Assembly: GCF_009183655.1 (NCBI RefSeq) | Contig: NZ_WEIO01000005.1 | Location: forward strand, 124,001 to 188,000 | Length of the DNA: 64,000 nucleotides | From: Bacillus aerolatus | Lineage (GTDB): Bacteria > Bacillota > Bacilli > Bacillales > Domibacillaceae | Direction of reading: 5' to 3' | In this document: positions 33,265-42,292 of the stretch, piece by piece | Layout: every line of letters begins with the position of its first letter | How positions within the stretch are numbered: position 1 is the first letter of the stretch | Made by a program: the position numbers and the translations under genes | Notes under the pieces: generated by a model | What the model was told of the DNA's origin: nothing | The model's input: the letters and a program-made list of their open reading frames with translations, nothing else | Database searches by the model: none

Positions 33265-35118
33265 TTAGTAGAATCGTTTAAAACTGTCGAACCGTTGTTT
33301 AAAGTAAGAGTTGTCGAGACTCGTGATCGTGATGCCCTGCGAGGAGCTGGCTTGGATAAATTGATTGCCGCCAAGGTAAATGCCCATGTGCGAAATCCCT
33401 TTTTTGTACGTGTTAACAAAGAAGACCAGATCGCCGGCTTTCGGTTGATCGACTTCATAAGAGCGGCTGTAGTAGCCTTCTGTGTTCGTTCTCGGAATGC
33501 TCTTTCCTGCTTTGTTAAAGACATAATGGATGAAGCCGCTGCAGTCAAAGCCGGACGGCTTAGAGCCTCCCCAGACGTACGGGATGCCAAGGTGCTTTTT
33601 TGACTCAGCGATCAAGCCCTCAATTGAAAAAGAAGGTATGGAAGTTACCGGAGTGCTGGTCGATATCTCGCTTCCGTTCGTTCCCCCATTTATCACCTTC
33701 AACTTTTGTCCGGCAAAAATGGTATCTGACGTTAAACTATTCAACCGCTTTAACTCGGCGACACTCATGTTATGCACAATGGCAATTAAGCTTAATGAGT
33801 CGCCGCTTTTTACTGTATACATGCCCGATGCGGCCGGCGTCGTTACCGAGGTGGATGGCTTAGAAGGCGCTGGCGTCACCGTAGATGGCCCGCCGCTTAC
33901 TTTTAATTTTTGCCCGGCAAAAATGGTATCCGATGTTAAACTGTTCAGCTGCTTTAACCCAGCGATATCCATGTTGTGGTTTTTCGCAATTACGCTTAAT
34001 GAGTCGCCGCTTTTCACTGTATACATATCCGATGCGGCCGGCGTCGTTACCGGAGTAGATGGCTTAGAAGGCGCCGGCGTCACCGTAGACGGTTCGCCGC
34101 TTACTTTTAATTTTTGCCCGACAAAAATGGTATCCGATGTTAAACTGTTCAGCTGCTTCAACTCGGCGATACTCATTTTGTAGTTTTTCGCAATTACGCT
34201 TAACGAGTCGCCGCTTTTCACTGTGTACGTTCCTGACGTGGCTGGCGTTGACACAGGAACAGATGGTTTGTCCGGTACCGGCATTGCTGCAGCTGGTGTG
34301 CCGCTTACGTTTAACGTTTGCCCGGCATAAATTAAATGGGAATTCAATCCGTTCAGCTCCTGCAGCTGAGCAACACTCATTTTATACGCTTTCGCAATGG
34401 CGCTTAACGAATCACCACTTTTTACCGCATATGTACCGGACGCTGCGGGCGTTTTCACCGAAGCGGCAGGGGAATTCACTGTTGACGCCGGCTGGCCGCT
34501 TACTTTCAGTGTTTGGCCGGCATAAATGGTAAAGTCACCCAACCCGTTCAACTCTTGCAGTTGGGCCACACTCATTTTATACGCTTTTGCAATGGCGCTC
34601 AATGAATCGCCGCTCTGAACTTTGTACGTTCCTGAAGCGGACGCTTGTTTGACTGGCGCCGGCAAAGCAGGCTGAGCCGCCTTCGTGTGGGCTTCAGCAT
34701 TCGGAAGAGGCCGCTGAATGACGAGGGCCTTACCTTCAGCTGCTTTCCCGCTTACTTTCAGCTTTTGCCCCGAAATAATCTCATGCCCCTTTAACCCGTT
34801 CAGCTGCTGCAGTTCAGCTTCTTCTATTTGATAAAGCTTAGCAATCGAATAAAGCGTATCTCCAGCCTGCACTGTATACGTGCCTTCGGATTCAGCAGCA
34901 GCTGGCTGAGAAACGTTTAAAATCTGATTCACCTGCAGCTGCTCACTGTTCAGACTATTCAAACTCTTCAACTCATTGATATCCATATGATATTGTTCGG
35001 CGATGCTGTACAATGTTTCACCGGGTTTGACGGTATGCTGTTCAGCCGCATGCGCCAAAGTGGCCGCCCCGGTGGAAAAAACGGCTGTTGTCGACAAAGC
35101 AAAAATAGTTTTTTTCAT
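33265..35118 (-). CDS. Secreted cell-wall endopeptidase with seven LysM repeats and NlpC/P60 domain
   Basis: 617 residues from ATG 35118, preceded by AAGGAG; an upstream in-frame start at 35139 lies before the ribosome site. A signal peptide ending AHAA is followed by seven LysM modules, each starting near YTVKSGDSLS, joined by Ser/Thr/Pro-rich linkers. The C-terminal NlpC/P60 domain has catalytic Cys in FDCSGFIHYVF and His in SHMGIYLGG; the third polar residue appears to be Gln (FIQAS), a variation seen in the family. It should cleave gamma-D-Glu-mDAP bonds as LytE/LytF/CwlS do. The LysM units are coded by near-identical ~204-bp DNA repeats, so copy number may vary. Confidence 0.92.
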   Translation of the reverse strand: MKKTIFALSTTAVFSTGAATLAHAAEQHTVKPGETLYSIAEQYHMDINELKSLNSLNSEQLQVNQILNVSQPAAAESEGTYTVQAGDTLYSIAKLYQIEEAELQQLNGLKGHEIISGQKLKVSGKAAEGKALVIQRPLPNAEAHTKAAQPALPAPVKQASASGTYKVQSGDSLSAIAKAYKMSVAQLQELNGLGDFTIYAGQTLKVSGQPASTVNSPAASVKTPAASGTYAVKSGDSLSAIAKAYKMSVAQLQELNGLNSHLIYAGQTLNVSGTPAAAMPVPDKPSVPVSTPATSGTYTVKSGDSLSVIAKNYKMSIAELKQLNSLTSDTIFVGQKLKVSGEPSTVTPAPSKPSTPVTTPAASDMYTVKSGDSLSVIAKNHNMDIAGLKQLNSLTSDTIFAGQKLKVSGGPSTVTPAPSKPSTSVTTPAASGMYTVKSGDSLSLIAIVHNMSVAELKRLNSLTSDTIFAGQKLKVINGGTNGSEISTSTPVTSIPSFSIEGLIAESKKHLGIPYVWGGSKPSGFDCSGFIHYVFNKAGKSIPRTNTEGYYSRSYEVDQPKAGDLVFFVNTYKKGISHMGIYLGGNQFIQASSSQGITITSLDNSYFKQRFDSFKRFY

Positions 35119-35253
35119 CTCAAACTCCTTACTGCCCAAGAAAAATCTGTTTTCTTTTTTATATCGGTTATGTATAGGGTCTTTTTTACTTAAATAGACT
35201 TCTTTCTACATGTATTTCTCCATGAAATTCAAATTACCTTCTTTAATTTGAAA

Positions 35254-35296
35254 AACCGCCAGGAAAAAACATGAAATTCGCTTTTTCCCGGCGGTT
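35254..35296 (-). terminator. Terminator after the PBP gene
   Basis: AACCGCC and GGCGGTT arms with GGGAAAAA/TTTTTTCC extending the stem. On the minus strand it is followed by TTTTT. Confidence 0.75.
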
Positions 35297-35303
35297 GTCG
35301 ACT

Positions 35304-37319
35304 TTATGAACTTGTTTCTTTCCATTTCAAAAAGATTTGCTTGCTTACGCCTATGGCTGCTTTGCTTCCTCCAGCTTCTTCTACATTCTCCATCATCAAA
35401 GCCATAATAAAAGCAGGATTTTGCTGGTCGTAAGCAACAAAGAGCCCGTTTTCTTTTCCGGTTGTTCCTTTTTCCGCTTTTAGCTCAGCCGTTCCAGTTT
35501 TGCCGGCGATAGCAAAGCCAGGCAAGTCGGCTGCTTTTGCCGTCCCTTTTTGTACGACGAGCCGCAAGTCTTGTTTCAACAAATCAGCCGACTCTTTGGA
35601 GACGAGATCTTTTTTCCATACTTCCGGCTTCTCGCCTGCATAGAGCTGCGGCTTCATCATGCTGCCGTCGTTCACGATCGCCCCGTAGGCAGAGGCGAGG
35701 TGAAGCATACTTGAAAGCACTTCTCCCTGACCGTAACCCGTGTCGCTCAGAAGAACTTCTTTGTCAAGCGTACCACTGTTGGAAATTTGCGAAGCACGGA
35801 CCGGGTAGGCAAACGGAAGCTTTTCCCCATAACCAAACGATTTCAAGCCTTCTGTCATCTTTTCCTTGCCCGCTTCGAGTGCAGTCTGGGCAAAATAAAT
35901 ATTATCGGAATGAATGAGCGCTTCCCGCAAGTTTACCGGTTGCCCCAAATCTGTTACCCGCGTTACCGAGTAGCTGCCCCATGAAGCATCTTTCTGCCAA
36001 TGCAGTCCTGTGATCGGCCGTTCTTTCGACGGGTTGAGTGTGCCGGCTTTTAACGCAATGGCAGCGGTAATCGGTTTAATCGTCGAACCTGGTGAATAAG
36101 CAGCGGCAAATCGGTTCAAAAGCGGTTTCGCTGGATTGCTTTCAAGCTCTTTGTAGCGGCTGGCTGACACGCCAAGGACAAATTCATTCGGATCAAATGC
36201 AGGCGAGCTCGCCAGCGCCAATACTTCTCCTGTTTTTGGATGGACGGCCGCCGCTGTTCCTGGCTGGCCTTTTAATTGCTCATAGATCGTTTGCTGCAAT
36301 TCGGCATCAATCGCGATTTTGATGTCTTTGCCGTTTACAGGAGCCGTTTCAGCGATTGTCACCGGCTCCCCTTTTGCTTTTGTAATATAAATCTTTTTAC
36401 CGTCTTTCTCTCTTAATTCGTCTTCGAGCAGCTGCTCCAGCCCCCGTTTGCCTATTTTATCTTGAGCGCTGTATCCTTTTGATTTCAGCTTTTCCAGCTC
36501 TTCGCCGTTAATGTCACCGATATAGCCGGTTAAGTGCCCAAGCGCTTCTTTATACGGGTATTCACGCATTGAAATTTCTTCTGCCGCAAACCCTGGAATA
36601 GCTTTAAGCTGCTTTAATTTTTCTTCATCATAGATAGAAAGTTTTTTCAGCGGCACGAAATGTCCGGGCTGCACCCAGCTTTGCTTCAGCTGTTGATCGA
36701 TAAATTCGGTTGTCACGCCGAGCAGATCAGCTAGTTTACCTTTTGCGGCCGCATCATTATCCAATGCGCCGGCTTGTACACCTGCCATGAAGCCGCGGCC
36801 ATTAATGGCCAGCGAATGACCGTTGCGGTCAAAAATCTGTCCCCGCTTGCCTTGAAGTGTTTCGAGACGGATTTTATCGCCTGCCTCCATGCCAGGGAAA
36901 ATATAAGATGCGTCCCAGTCAATAAACCATTGTTCTTCTTTATCCTTTTCTTCCCTTTTTAAGACCGCTTCCTTTTCAAAAGAAACGGGTCCGGCGAGCG
37001 TGTCCATTTCTACTTTGATTGGAATGACCGCTTTTTCAGCCTTTTTCCAGTCTTTTTCTTCCTCCGCAAGCAGAGTCACTTTTACATTTTTCACTTCTAA
37101 ATCCTTGTAAATCGTTTTATAACGGTCAACGTAATCTTTTTCCTTCACCTTTTCTTTACTGGAAGGAGCCACATAGCTTTTATACATCTCTTCGAATTTC
37201 TTCTTATTCCACAGCTTTACGTATTCATTTAACCGTTCTTCTGGAGATGGCAGTTTGTTGCAGCCCGCCAGGCTTACTATCAGCACGAGCAGCCCGATTA
37301 AAAACAAATATTTCCGCAT
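35304..37319 (-). CDS. Class B penicillin-binding lipoprotein with MecA-like N-terminal domain (PBP3/PbpC type)
   Basis: 671 residues from ATG 37319; upstream in-frame codons give no signal sequence. A lipoprotein signal with LAGC is followed by an NTF2-like MecA N-terminal domain (ERLNEYVKLWNKKKFEEMY), the PBP dimerisation domain (LQGKRGQIFDRNGHSLAING) and the transpeptidase domain with SPGSTIKPITA (SxxK), the SDN box in HSDNIYFAQ and KTGT in AGKTGTAEL. It crosslinks peptidoglycan and, like PbpC/PBP2a, may have low beta-lactam affinity. Only about 50 bp separate it from an upstream TnpB gene, so its native promoter may have been displaced. Confidence 0.92.
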   Translation of the reverse strand: MRKYLFLIGLLVLIVSLAGCNKLPSPEERLNEYVKLWNKKKFEEMYKSYVAPSSKEKVKEKDYVDRYKTIYKDLEVKNVKVTLLAEEEKDWKKAEKAVIPIKVEMDTLAGPVSFEKEAVLKREEKDKEEQWFIDWDASYIFPGMEAGDKIRLETLQGKRGQIFDRNGHSLAINGRGFMAGVQAGALDNDAAAKGKLADLLGVTTEFIDQQLKQSWVQPGHFVPLKKLSIYDEEKLKQLKAIPGFAAEEISMREYPYKEALGHLTGYIGDINGEELEKLKSKGYSAQDKIGKRGLEQLLEDELREKDGKKIYITKAKGEPVTIAETAPVNGKDIKIAIDAELQQTIYEQLKGQPGTAAAVHPKTGEVLALASSPAFDPNEFVLGVSASRYKELESNPAKPLLNRFAAAYSPGSTIKPITAAIALKAGTLNPSKERPITGLHWQKDASWGSYSVTRVTDLGQPVNLREALIHSDNIYFAQTALEAGKEKMTEGLKSFGYGEKLPFAYPVRASQISNSGTLDKEVLLSDTGYGQGEVLSSMLHLASAYGAIVNDGSMMKPQLYAGEKPEVWKKDLVSKESADLLKQDLRLVVQKGTAKAADLPGFAIAGKTGTAELKAEKGTTGKENGLFVAYDQQNPAFIMALMMENVEEAGGSKAAIGVSKQIFLKWKETSS

Positions 37320-37324
37320 CGTTT

Positions 37325-38820
37325 CACCGCTTTCCCAAAAATATTCAAATCTACTCAAAACGAAGCAATTTAAATAATAGCTCGGAGGAACTCCTCTTCA
37401 ACTGAGGTATTCTCTTTATTTTCACCTAGAGACTCATTTCCTCTAGCCAGTAAGCGAAACTTTCCACGAACAATTGCTTGTCGCTTCCAATTCCACTCCA
37501 CTGTATACGTAGGATTTTCCACCCCTACATAGCCCAAGCGTGGCAATAACTTTCTTGCTTTTTTACCAATGTTAACTGCGCTGTTTATATCACGATACAT
37601 TTTCGTTTTACACTTTGGACACGTAAATACTCTAACATCGGGTTCTTTATTTTCCATATAACCACAAGCGCAACATTCTTTCGTGGTGTTATATTCATCC
37701 ACTTTTGTATAGTGTTTGTTGTTTTTTTCTTGAACCCATTCTAGTATGGTCCTAAACTGTCCTATTGGCGTTTGATTTAACATCGCACGTTTCATGGAAC
37801 CGTATTTCGCCACATCTGGAGTAGGCACATAGTCACCAATTAAAATGTGGTCATATCTTTTACTAAAGTAATGAGCATAACTGTATAAGACTTGCTTAAT
37901 TTGTTCTCGCCTTGTCATATGAGCCCGCTCTAATGCACGATTTAAATAACTCCAGCGTTTACTAGGCTTCCAATAACTTGATGTTGATGTTACAACTAAT
38001 TTTGAATAGATCGAGCATTTATCTCGTTTTGATTTTAATTGGTCAATTCGTTTATCCCAATATCTTAAAGTAGAAGATAAAGCTTTCAATTCATATGATT
38101 TTCCCTCATGATCCATTCCAACTGCTAAATTCTTGTGGTTGGGGTCAAAAACAATGAAGCTGTTTTCTTTCACTTTAACTGCTTCGGTTATTTTTTCAAC
38201 GGTAAAAACAGCGTAATAACCATTTAAATCTTTTGTGATGCGTAAAGTTTTAACTTTTTCATCTTCGTCTAATTGAAAAGCTTCTTTCAAGCCAATTACT
38301 ATTTCTATTTGCCTTTTAGCCTTTTTATCGGTTTCTTTTGCTTTTCTATGTTCTTCCTCAGTTAATTTGCCCAATGTGATTCTAAGCCTATTTTCACCCA
38401 ACAACTTAAAGCCTTTGTTCGGCTCATCGTAAAAAAGAGAAAACCATTTCCTTTTCCAAGAACGGTATGTTGGTTTTTGGTTATCTAACTCCGGATCAAA
38501 AAATCGATCATATGCTTCTTTTAAACGAAGAGCTGCATTTTTCAAAGGCGAGGAATGAACTTTATATAAAAATGGATGTTTCTCTTTTATTTTAGGAACT
38601 TCGTTTCGTAAATTTCTACCGTTTAGAAATTTTCTCTTCTTTCCATTTTTATAGTCTTCCTCTACTGCTTCAAAAAGTTGATTGTACAACCAGTTACACA
38701 TTTTAGATTGACCATCCAACACCGATTCGATTTCTTTTGAAGTTTCTAATTTTATTTTCCGATTAAATATCATCAGTTTTCACCTCCTTAAGAAAAATTT
38801 ACCAAACACACGTTTGTGTA
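37325..38820 (-). mobile_element. Candidate solo-TnpB (IS1341-like) element
   Basis: On the minus strand TTGAT (38825-38821), a known type of IS605-family target motif, is followed by a hairpin-forming ACACAAACGTGTGT about 45 bp before the tnpB ATG, a plausible left end. The right end should lie in or just after the tnpB 3' end, where GAGGAGTTCCTCC forms a small hairpin and where an omega-RNA scaffold would be expected. Both ends are inferred; the right boundary is uncertain by tens of bases. Confidence 0.4.
37370..38773 (-). CDS. tnpB: TnpB-family protein with relocated RuvC-II glutamate (Fanzor-like arrangement)
   Basis: 467 residues, IS200/IS605-type TnpB, an RNA-guided DNA nuclease family. 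RuvC-I Asp210 lies in FIVFDPNHKNLAVG, zinc ligands are CCAC (367-370) and CPKC (385-388), and the last RuvC Asp395 lies in MYRDINSAVNI. At the usual RuvC-II position (the VIEDL motif of most TnpBs) the sequence reads HILIGDYVP, with Gly313 in place of Glu. A glutamate is found instead at Glu360 in KVDEYNTTKEC, just before the zinc motif, as described for Fanzors and a subset of TnpBs. AAGGAGGTG precedes the ATG. No TnpA gene is present. A nuclease-dead protein is the alternative. Confidence 0.9.
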   Translation of the reverse strand: MIFNRKIKLETSKEIESVLDGQSKMCNWLYNQLFEAVEEDYKNGKKRKFLNGRNLRNEVPKIKEKHPFLYKVHSSPLKNAALRLKEAYDRFFDPELDNQKPTYRSWKRKWFSLFYDEPNKGFKLLGENRLRITLGKLTEEEHRKAKETDKKAKRQIEIVIGLKEAFQLDEDEKVKTLRITKDLNGYYAVFTVEKITEAVKVKENSFIVFDPNHKNLAVGMDHEGKSYELKALSSTLRYWDKRIDQLKSKRDKCSIYSKLVVTSTSSYWKPSKRWSYLNRALERAHMTRREQIKQVLYSYAHYFSKRYDHILIGDYVPTPDVAKYGSMKRAMLNQTPIGQFRTILEWVQEKNNKHYTKVDEYNTTKECCACGYMENKEPDVRVFTCPKCKTKMYRDINSAVNIGKKARKLLPRLGYVGVENPTYTVEWNWKRQAIVRGKFRLLARGNESLGENKENTSVEEEFLRAII

Positions 38821-38995
38821 ATCAAGTGAAAACTCCTATCTGTAAAGAAAACAAAAAACCTATTCATAAATTAGTAGTTATTATATGGATTTAATAATTT
38901 TTATTAACATTGTTTTTTAGCCCTTGAATTTGATTTTTGCAGTCCTCTGAAAAACCGGTCTCCACTGGAAACTATTTATAGACAACGCCGGACAC
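38821..38995. other. Intergenic flank between exporter gene and TnpB element
   Basis: AT-rich 175 bp without a gene or clear terminator. It would have been the upstream flank of the TnpB insertion and may contain the former promoter region of the PBP gene. Confidence 0.3.
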
Positions 38996-39952
38996 TTAAG
39001 TGCCCAGCGCTGGTTTTTTCGCATGAGAAACGTAACTATGTAACACCATGCCAATGACGATCAAGACCATGCCAGCGAGAGAAACCGGAGCTGGCAAAGG
39101 AGCAGCGAGCAAAATCATTTCGCCGGCGACCGCAAACAGCACTTCGATTGATTGCGTCGCTTCTACCGCTCCTAGTTTTTGCATATTCCCTCTTACAAGG
39201 TCCGTTGCCGCAAAAAATAAGACGGTCGCAAACACGCCGGAAAAAAGTGCGACGAGTCCGGATTGAACGACTTGGTTTTTGCTCGGCAAGCCGGCAGTGT
39301 ATATCGCTGCTCCCGATAAAACCAACCAAAACGGCAAACTCGCCAGTGTCATCCCGAGCACACGCTGGTAGGCATCAAGCCGGTTCGAACACACATCCAT
39401 CATTTTACGGTTGCCGAGCGGATAGGCGAAAGAAGCCACAATGATTGGTACGATACATAAAAAAACGGCTTGCAACGACAGCTGCCGTGCGTGTTCCATT
39501 TGCATAAGAGCGACGCCGGCGAGGATGATGAGCGACATCGCGAGTCCTCTGTACGGAATTTTCCCTCTCACTCTTTTCGGCCCATTCGCTGTTTGAATCG
39601 TTATGTAAAAAAGCGGCACGAGCAGCGAACCCGAAATAATCGTAATTTGCCATGTACCGGCGATGAGCCAGCCTGGTCCGTACGCAGCCGCAAAACAAAG
39701 CGGCGCATAAAACAAGCCAAAGCCGACAACACTCCACAGCAGCCAGGCGGACGGTTTTTTTTTCATTTCGTCAAACAGCGGACGCAGCCCTTTTCGGCCG
39801 GCAACAATCAAAACGAGCAACGGCACCATAAAGAAATAACGCAAGGAAGCGCTCCACATCCAGCTGCCTCCTTCTGCTTCCATGAGCCGGTTTAAAACGA
39901 ATGTAAAAGCAAAGAAAAATGCGGAAAGCACACCTAACACGATCGGTCTCAT
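38996..39952 (-). CDS. DMT-superfamily exporter (multidrug resistance efflux/EamA-like)
   Basis: 318 residues from ATG 39952, ten predicted membrane helices (MRPIVLGVLSAFFFAFTFVL at the start). The N-terminal half contains FVLNRLMEAEGGSWMWSASL and the last helix is followed by a short charged tail. It belongs to the drug/metabolite transporter superfamily; the substrate is unknown. GGGGG lies 10 bases before ATG 39952; a TTG at 39958 is also possible but less well spaced. Confidence 0.8.
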   Translation of the reverse strand: MRPIVLGVLSAFFFAFTFVLNRLMEAEGGSWMWSASLRYFFMVPLLVLIVAGRKGLRPLFDEMKKKPSAWLLWSVVGFGLFYAPLCFAAAYGPGWLIAGTWQITIISGSLLVPLFYITIQTANGPKRVRGKIPYRGLAMSLIILAGVALMQMEHARQLSLQAVFLCIVPIIVASFAYPLGNRKMMDVCSNRLDAYQRVLGMTLASLPFWLVLSGAAIYTAGLPSKNQVVQSGLVALFSGVFATVLFFAATDLVRGNMQKLGAVEATQSIEVLFAVAGEMILLAAPLPAPVSLAGMVLIVIGMVLHSYVSHAKKPALGT

Positions 39953-40055
39953 TAACAAAATACCCCCAGTAACAGTGAATCCCTTCTGTCTTCACTATAG
40001 CGTATAGCCGTTTTCACCCGCAATGATAAATTTTTCGACTCAGCTTTGGGCGGCG

Positions 40056-40226
40056 TGCATATTCCCGGATTTCTCGTGCATAAATCAAGTGTTGCTGTGC
40101 AGAAATTCGTGTCATTCGTGCACAATGTCAAGCGAGCGGTGCAGAAATCCAGCTGTCGCGCATATTTTAGTCGTTTTCGTGCATAAAGCCATCAGAGCCG
40201 CGCATAAACTCCAATCGCCTGCGCAC
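40056..40226. repeat. Nine-unit YGCA array with 21-bp period
   Basis: YGCA cores start at 40056, 40077, 40098, 40119, 40140, 40159, 40180, 40201 and 40222: all spacings are 21 except one of 19. Common unit forms are CGTGCATAAA and TGTGCAGAAAT. It fills the gap between the exporter gene and the HyuB stop codon. It is the same family as the arrays at 19054 and 28940. Confidence 0.8.
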
Positions 40227-40261
40227 AACGCAGCGCCGATCGATTTTATTTACTTGAAAAA

Positions 40262-40303
40262 GGCTGCCCAAAAGTCAGTGAATAACTGACTTTTGGGACA
40301 GCC
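40262..40303 (-). terminator. Terminator after the HyuAB unit
   Basis: GGCTGCCCAAAAGTCAGT and ACTGACTTTTGGGACAGCC form a long stem with one mismatch. On the minus strand it is followed by TTTTT. The CAAAAGTCAGT core recurs in the terminator at 56174. Confidence 0.85.
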
Positions 40304-40317
40304 CTTCTTCGCATTCA

Positions 40318-42279
40318 TTACGCCCAGTAAGCTAGTGAGCGCTTTTTCAGCATTTCACGGTTTTGCTCTGTTGTTTTTGTGAGCACTTCTTCTGTTGCCA
40401 AGTCGATGATCACGCCGTATTTGCGGATGAGATCCAATTGATCGATTTCGCCGCTGCGGTATTTAGCGAGGACGCTTTCCACGCCTTCTTCCAGCCAGCC
40501 GGCACGCGACTGGCGGATCATTGTTCTTTCCGCTTTTGTCGCTTCTTCATCGATTTCAAATAAATCTATTTCTCTATCAATTTCGCGAATAATGACACCG
40601 TAGTCTTTTTTCGCACGTTCAATGGAGACGTACTCATCGATGACGTCTTCAAGCACCGCTTGCGGGTCGCGCTCAAGCGGATCACCGAGGCCTCCTCCGC
40701 CCGCGGAAGGTCTTGTAAACGTATCGCCTTTTTTCACTTTCACGTTTGAGAAAATCGTGCCTAAAAATTGGCCGTCTTCTTTATCTTTATTTAACCAAGC
40801 CCCGTGCGGCGTAGATGGCAGTCCGCCGAAAATGCCCCATGTCACCGAACGGGACCGGTCACAGCAATACGACATGACGGTATCGTTTGCCTCTGTTAAT
40901 ATGCCGCCTTTTTCCACACCACAGCCGCCGCGGAATCTTCCCGGTCCTGCGGAATCCGTTACGATTTCATGCTTCGTCGTAATTACCGGGGAAAGCCGCT
41001 CTTGGCCTTCGCAAGGCTGGATGCTGAGTCCAACGCCGAATACCGGTGAAAGTGCGTTTGCGCCGTCTCGTTTATTACGGCCGCCATGTCCACCCGCCAT
41101 CCAGTCGTACCACATAAAGTAGTTGTCATAGCCTGGGCGCTTGTCCCAGCCGCCGATTAATAGATACTCTAAGTTGAATGAGCAGGCAAGAGCGCGCTCC
41201 GGCATGACGTGAGACCATAATTCAAAGCAGGCGTTCATAATTTTTTCGTACGCGCCTGAACAAAATCCTGTTACAGCGACAGGCCAGGCGGCATTAACGA
41301 CTGAATTTTCAGGCAGGTCGACGTGTACGACACGATAGAAACCGGAGTTTAATGGAATGTCCGGGAAAAATGTTTTCGTTCCGGCATAAGCGGCTGACAT
41401 CGAAGAGCCAAACGCTGAGTTCAAGAAACAGCCGATGTAATCATGCGATCCCGCTAAATCATAAAAGATTTCATCGCCTTTAATCGTCATTTTTACTTTA
41501 ATTGGAATGAGACCATCGCCCGCTGTTGGATCCATATCAATGTAATCCGTTGTTTCCCACTCGCCATCAGGCAGAGCAGCCACTTTTGCCCGCGCCAGGC
41601 GCTCAACGTAATCCTGCACTTCCGCAAAAGCGGTTAGAATTGTATCGAGGCCATATTTTTCAACGAGAGCGATCAGCTGTGTTTCACCCGTTTTCGTTGC
41701 TTCTGCTTGTGAACGCAAATCACCGAGGCGTTCTTCCGGCACACGCATGTTGGAAACGAGAACGTTGGCGACATCGTGTAAATACTCGCCTTTGCTCCAA
41801 ATGCGCAGCGGCGGAATCCGCAATCCTTCGCCGTAATGATCTTTTGAATTGACGTCGAATGAACCCGGCACGGAACCACCCATATCTGCCCAGTGGCCAT
41901 TCAGCTGCATGAATGCAATCAGCTTGCCGCTGTGAAACACCGGCCTGATCACCCGCGTATCGTTGAAGTGTGTGCCGCCGCGGTATGGATCATTGACGAT
42001 AAAGACGTCGCCTGGATGTATGTCATCTCCGAAATCTTCAATGACGGCTTTTGCTGTTAAATGAAGCGTACCGACGTGAACAGAAATGTCTTGCGTCCCT
42101 TGCATGACCGTATTCCCTTCTGCATCACATAAAGCGGAACTGAAATCACGGTTATAAATAACGAAAGAATAACAAGTTCTCAGTACTTGCTCGGACATTT
42201 GGTCAACCAAGTTGACGAATCCATTTTTTAACACCTCAAATGTAACAGGATCTAATTGGCTTTCAAATACTTTGCTCAT
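40318..42279 (-). CDS. HyuB-type hydantoinase/oxoprolinase beta subunit
   Basis: 653 residues of the hydantoinase B/acetone carboxylase-alpha family (DPVTFEVLKNGFVNLVDQ; MQGTQDISVHVGTLHLTAK; FIVNDPYRGGTHFNDTRV; RPSAGGGGLGDPLERDP). It pairs with HyuA 13 bp upstream. Members act on hydantoins, 5-oxoproline, caprolactam, acetophenone or acetone in ATP-dependent reactions. Sequence alone does not reveal the substrate. The sigma-54 activator and PxpBC homologues upstream suggest use of a nitrogen- or carbon-containing cyclic amide. Confidence 0.88.
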   Translation of the reverse strand: MSKVFESQLDPVTFEVLKNGFVNLVDQMSEQVLRTCYSFVIYNRDFSSALCDAEGNTVMQGTQDISVHVGTLHLTAKAVIEDFGDDIHPGDVFIVNDPYRGGTHFNDTRVIRPVFHSGKLIAFMQLNGHWADMGGSVPGSFDVNSKDHYGEGLRIPPLRIWSKGEYLHDVANVLVSNMRVPEERLGDLRSQAEATKTGETQLIALVEKYGLDTILTAFAEVQDYVERLARAKVAALPDGEWETTDYIDMDPTAGDGLIPIKVKMTIKGDEIFYDLAGSHDYIGCFLNSAFGSSMSAAYAGTKTFFPDIPLNSGFYRVVHVDLPENSVVNAAWPVAVTGFCSGAYEKIMNACFELWSHVMPERALACSFNLEYLLIGGWDKRPGYDNYFMWYDWMAGGHGGRNKRDGANALSPVFGVGLSIQPCEGQERLSPVITTKHEIVTDSAGPGRFRGGCGVEKGGILTEANDTVMSYCCDRSRSVTWGIFGGLPSTPHGAWLNKDKEDGQFLGTIFSNVKVKKGDTFTRPSAGGGGLGDPLERDPQAVLEDVIDEYVSIERAKKDYGVIIREIDREIDLFEIDEEATKAERTMIRQSRAGWLEEGVESVLAKYRSGEIDQLDLIRKYGVIIDLATEEVLTKTTEQNREMLKKRSLAYWA

Positions 42280-42292
42280 GCTCCCACCCCTT

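Noticed and set aside
33530-34183. Long plus-strand ORF opposite the LysM repeats
   Set aside because: A shadow of repetitive coding DNA of the LysM-NlpC/P60 gene; no ribosome site and no protein family.
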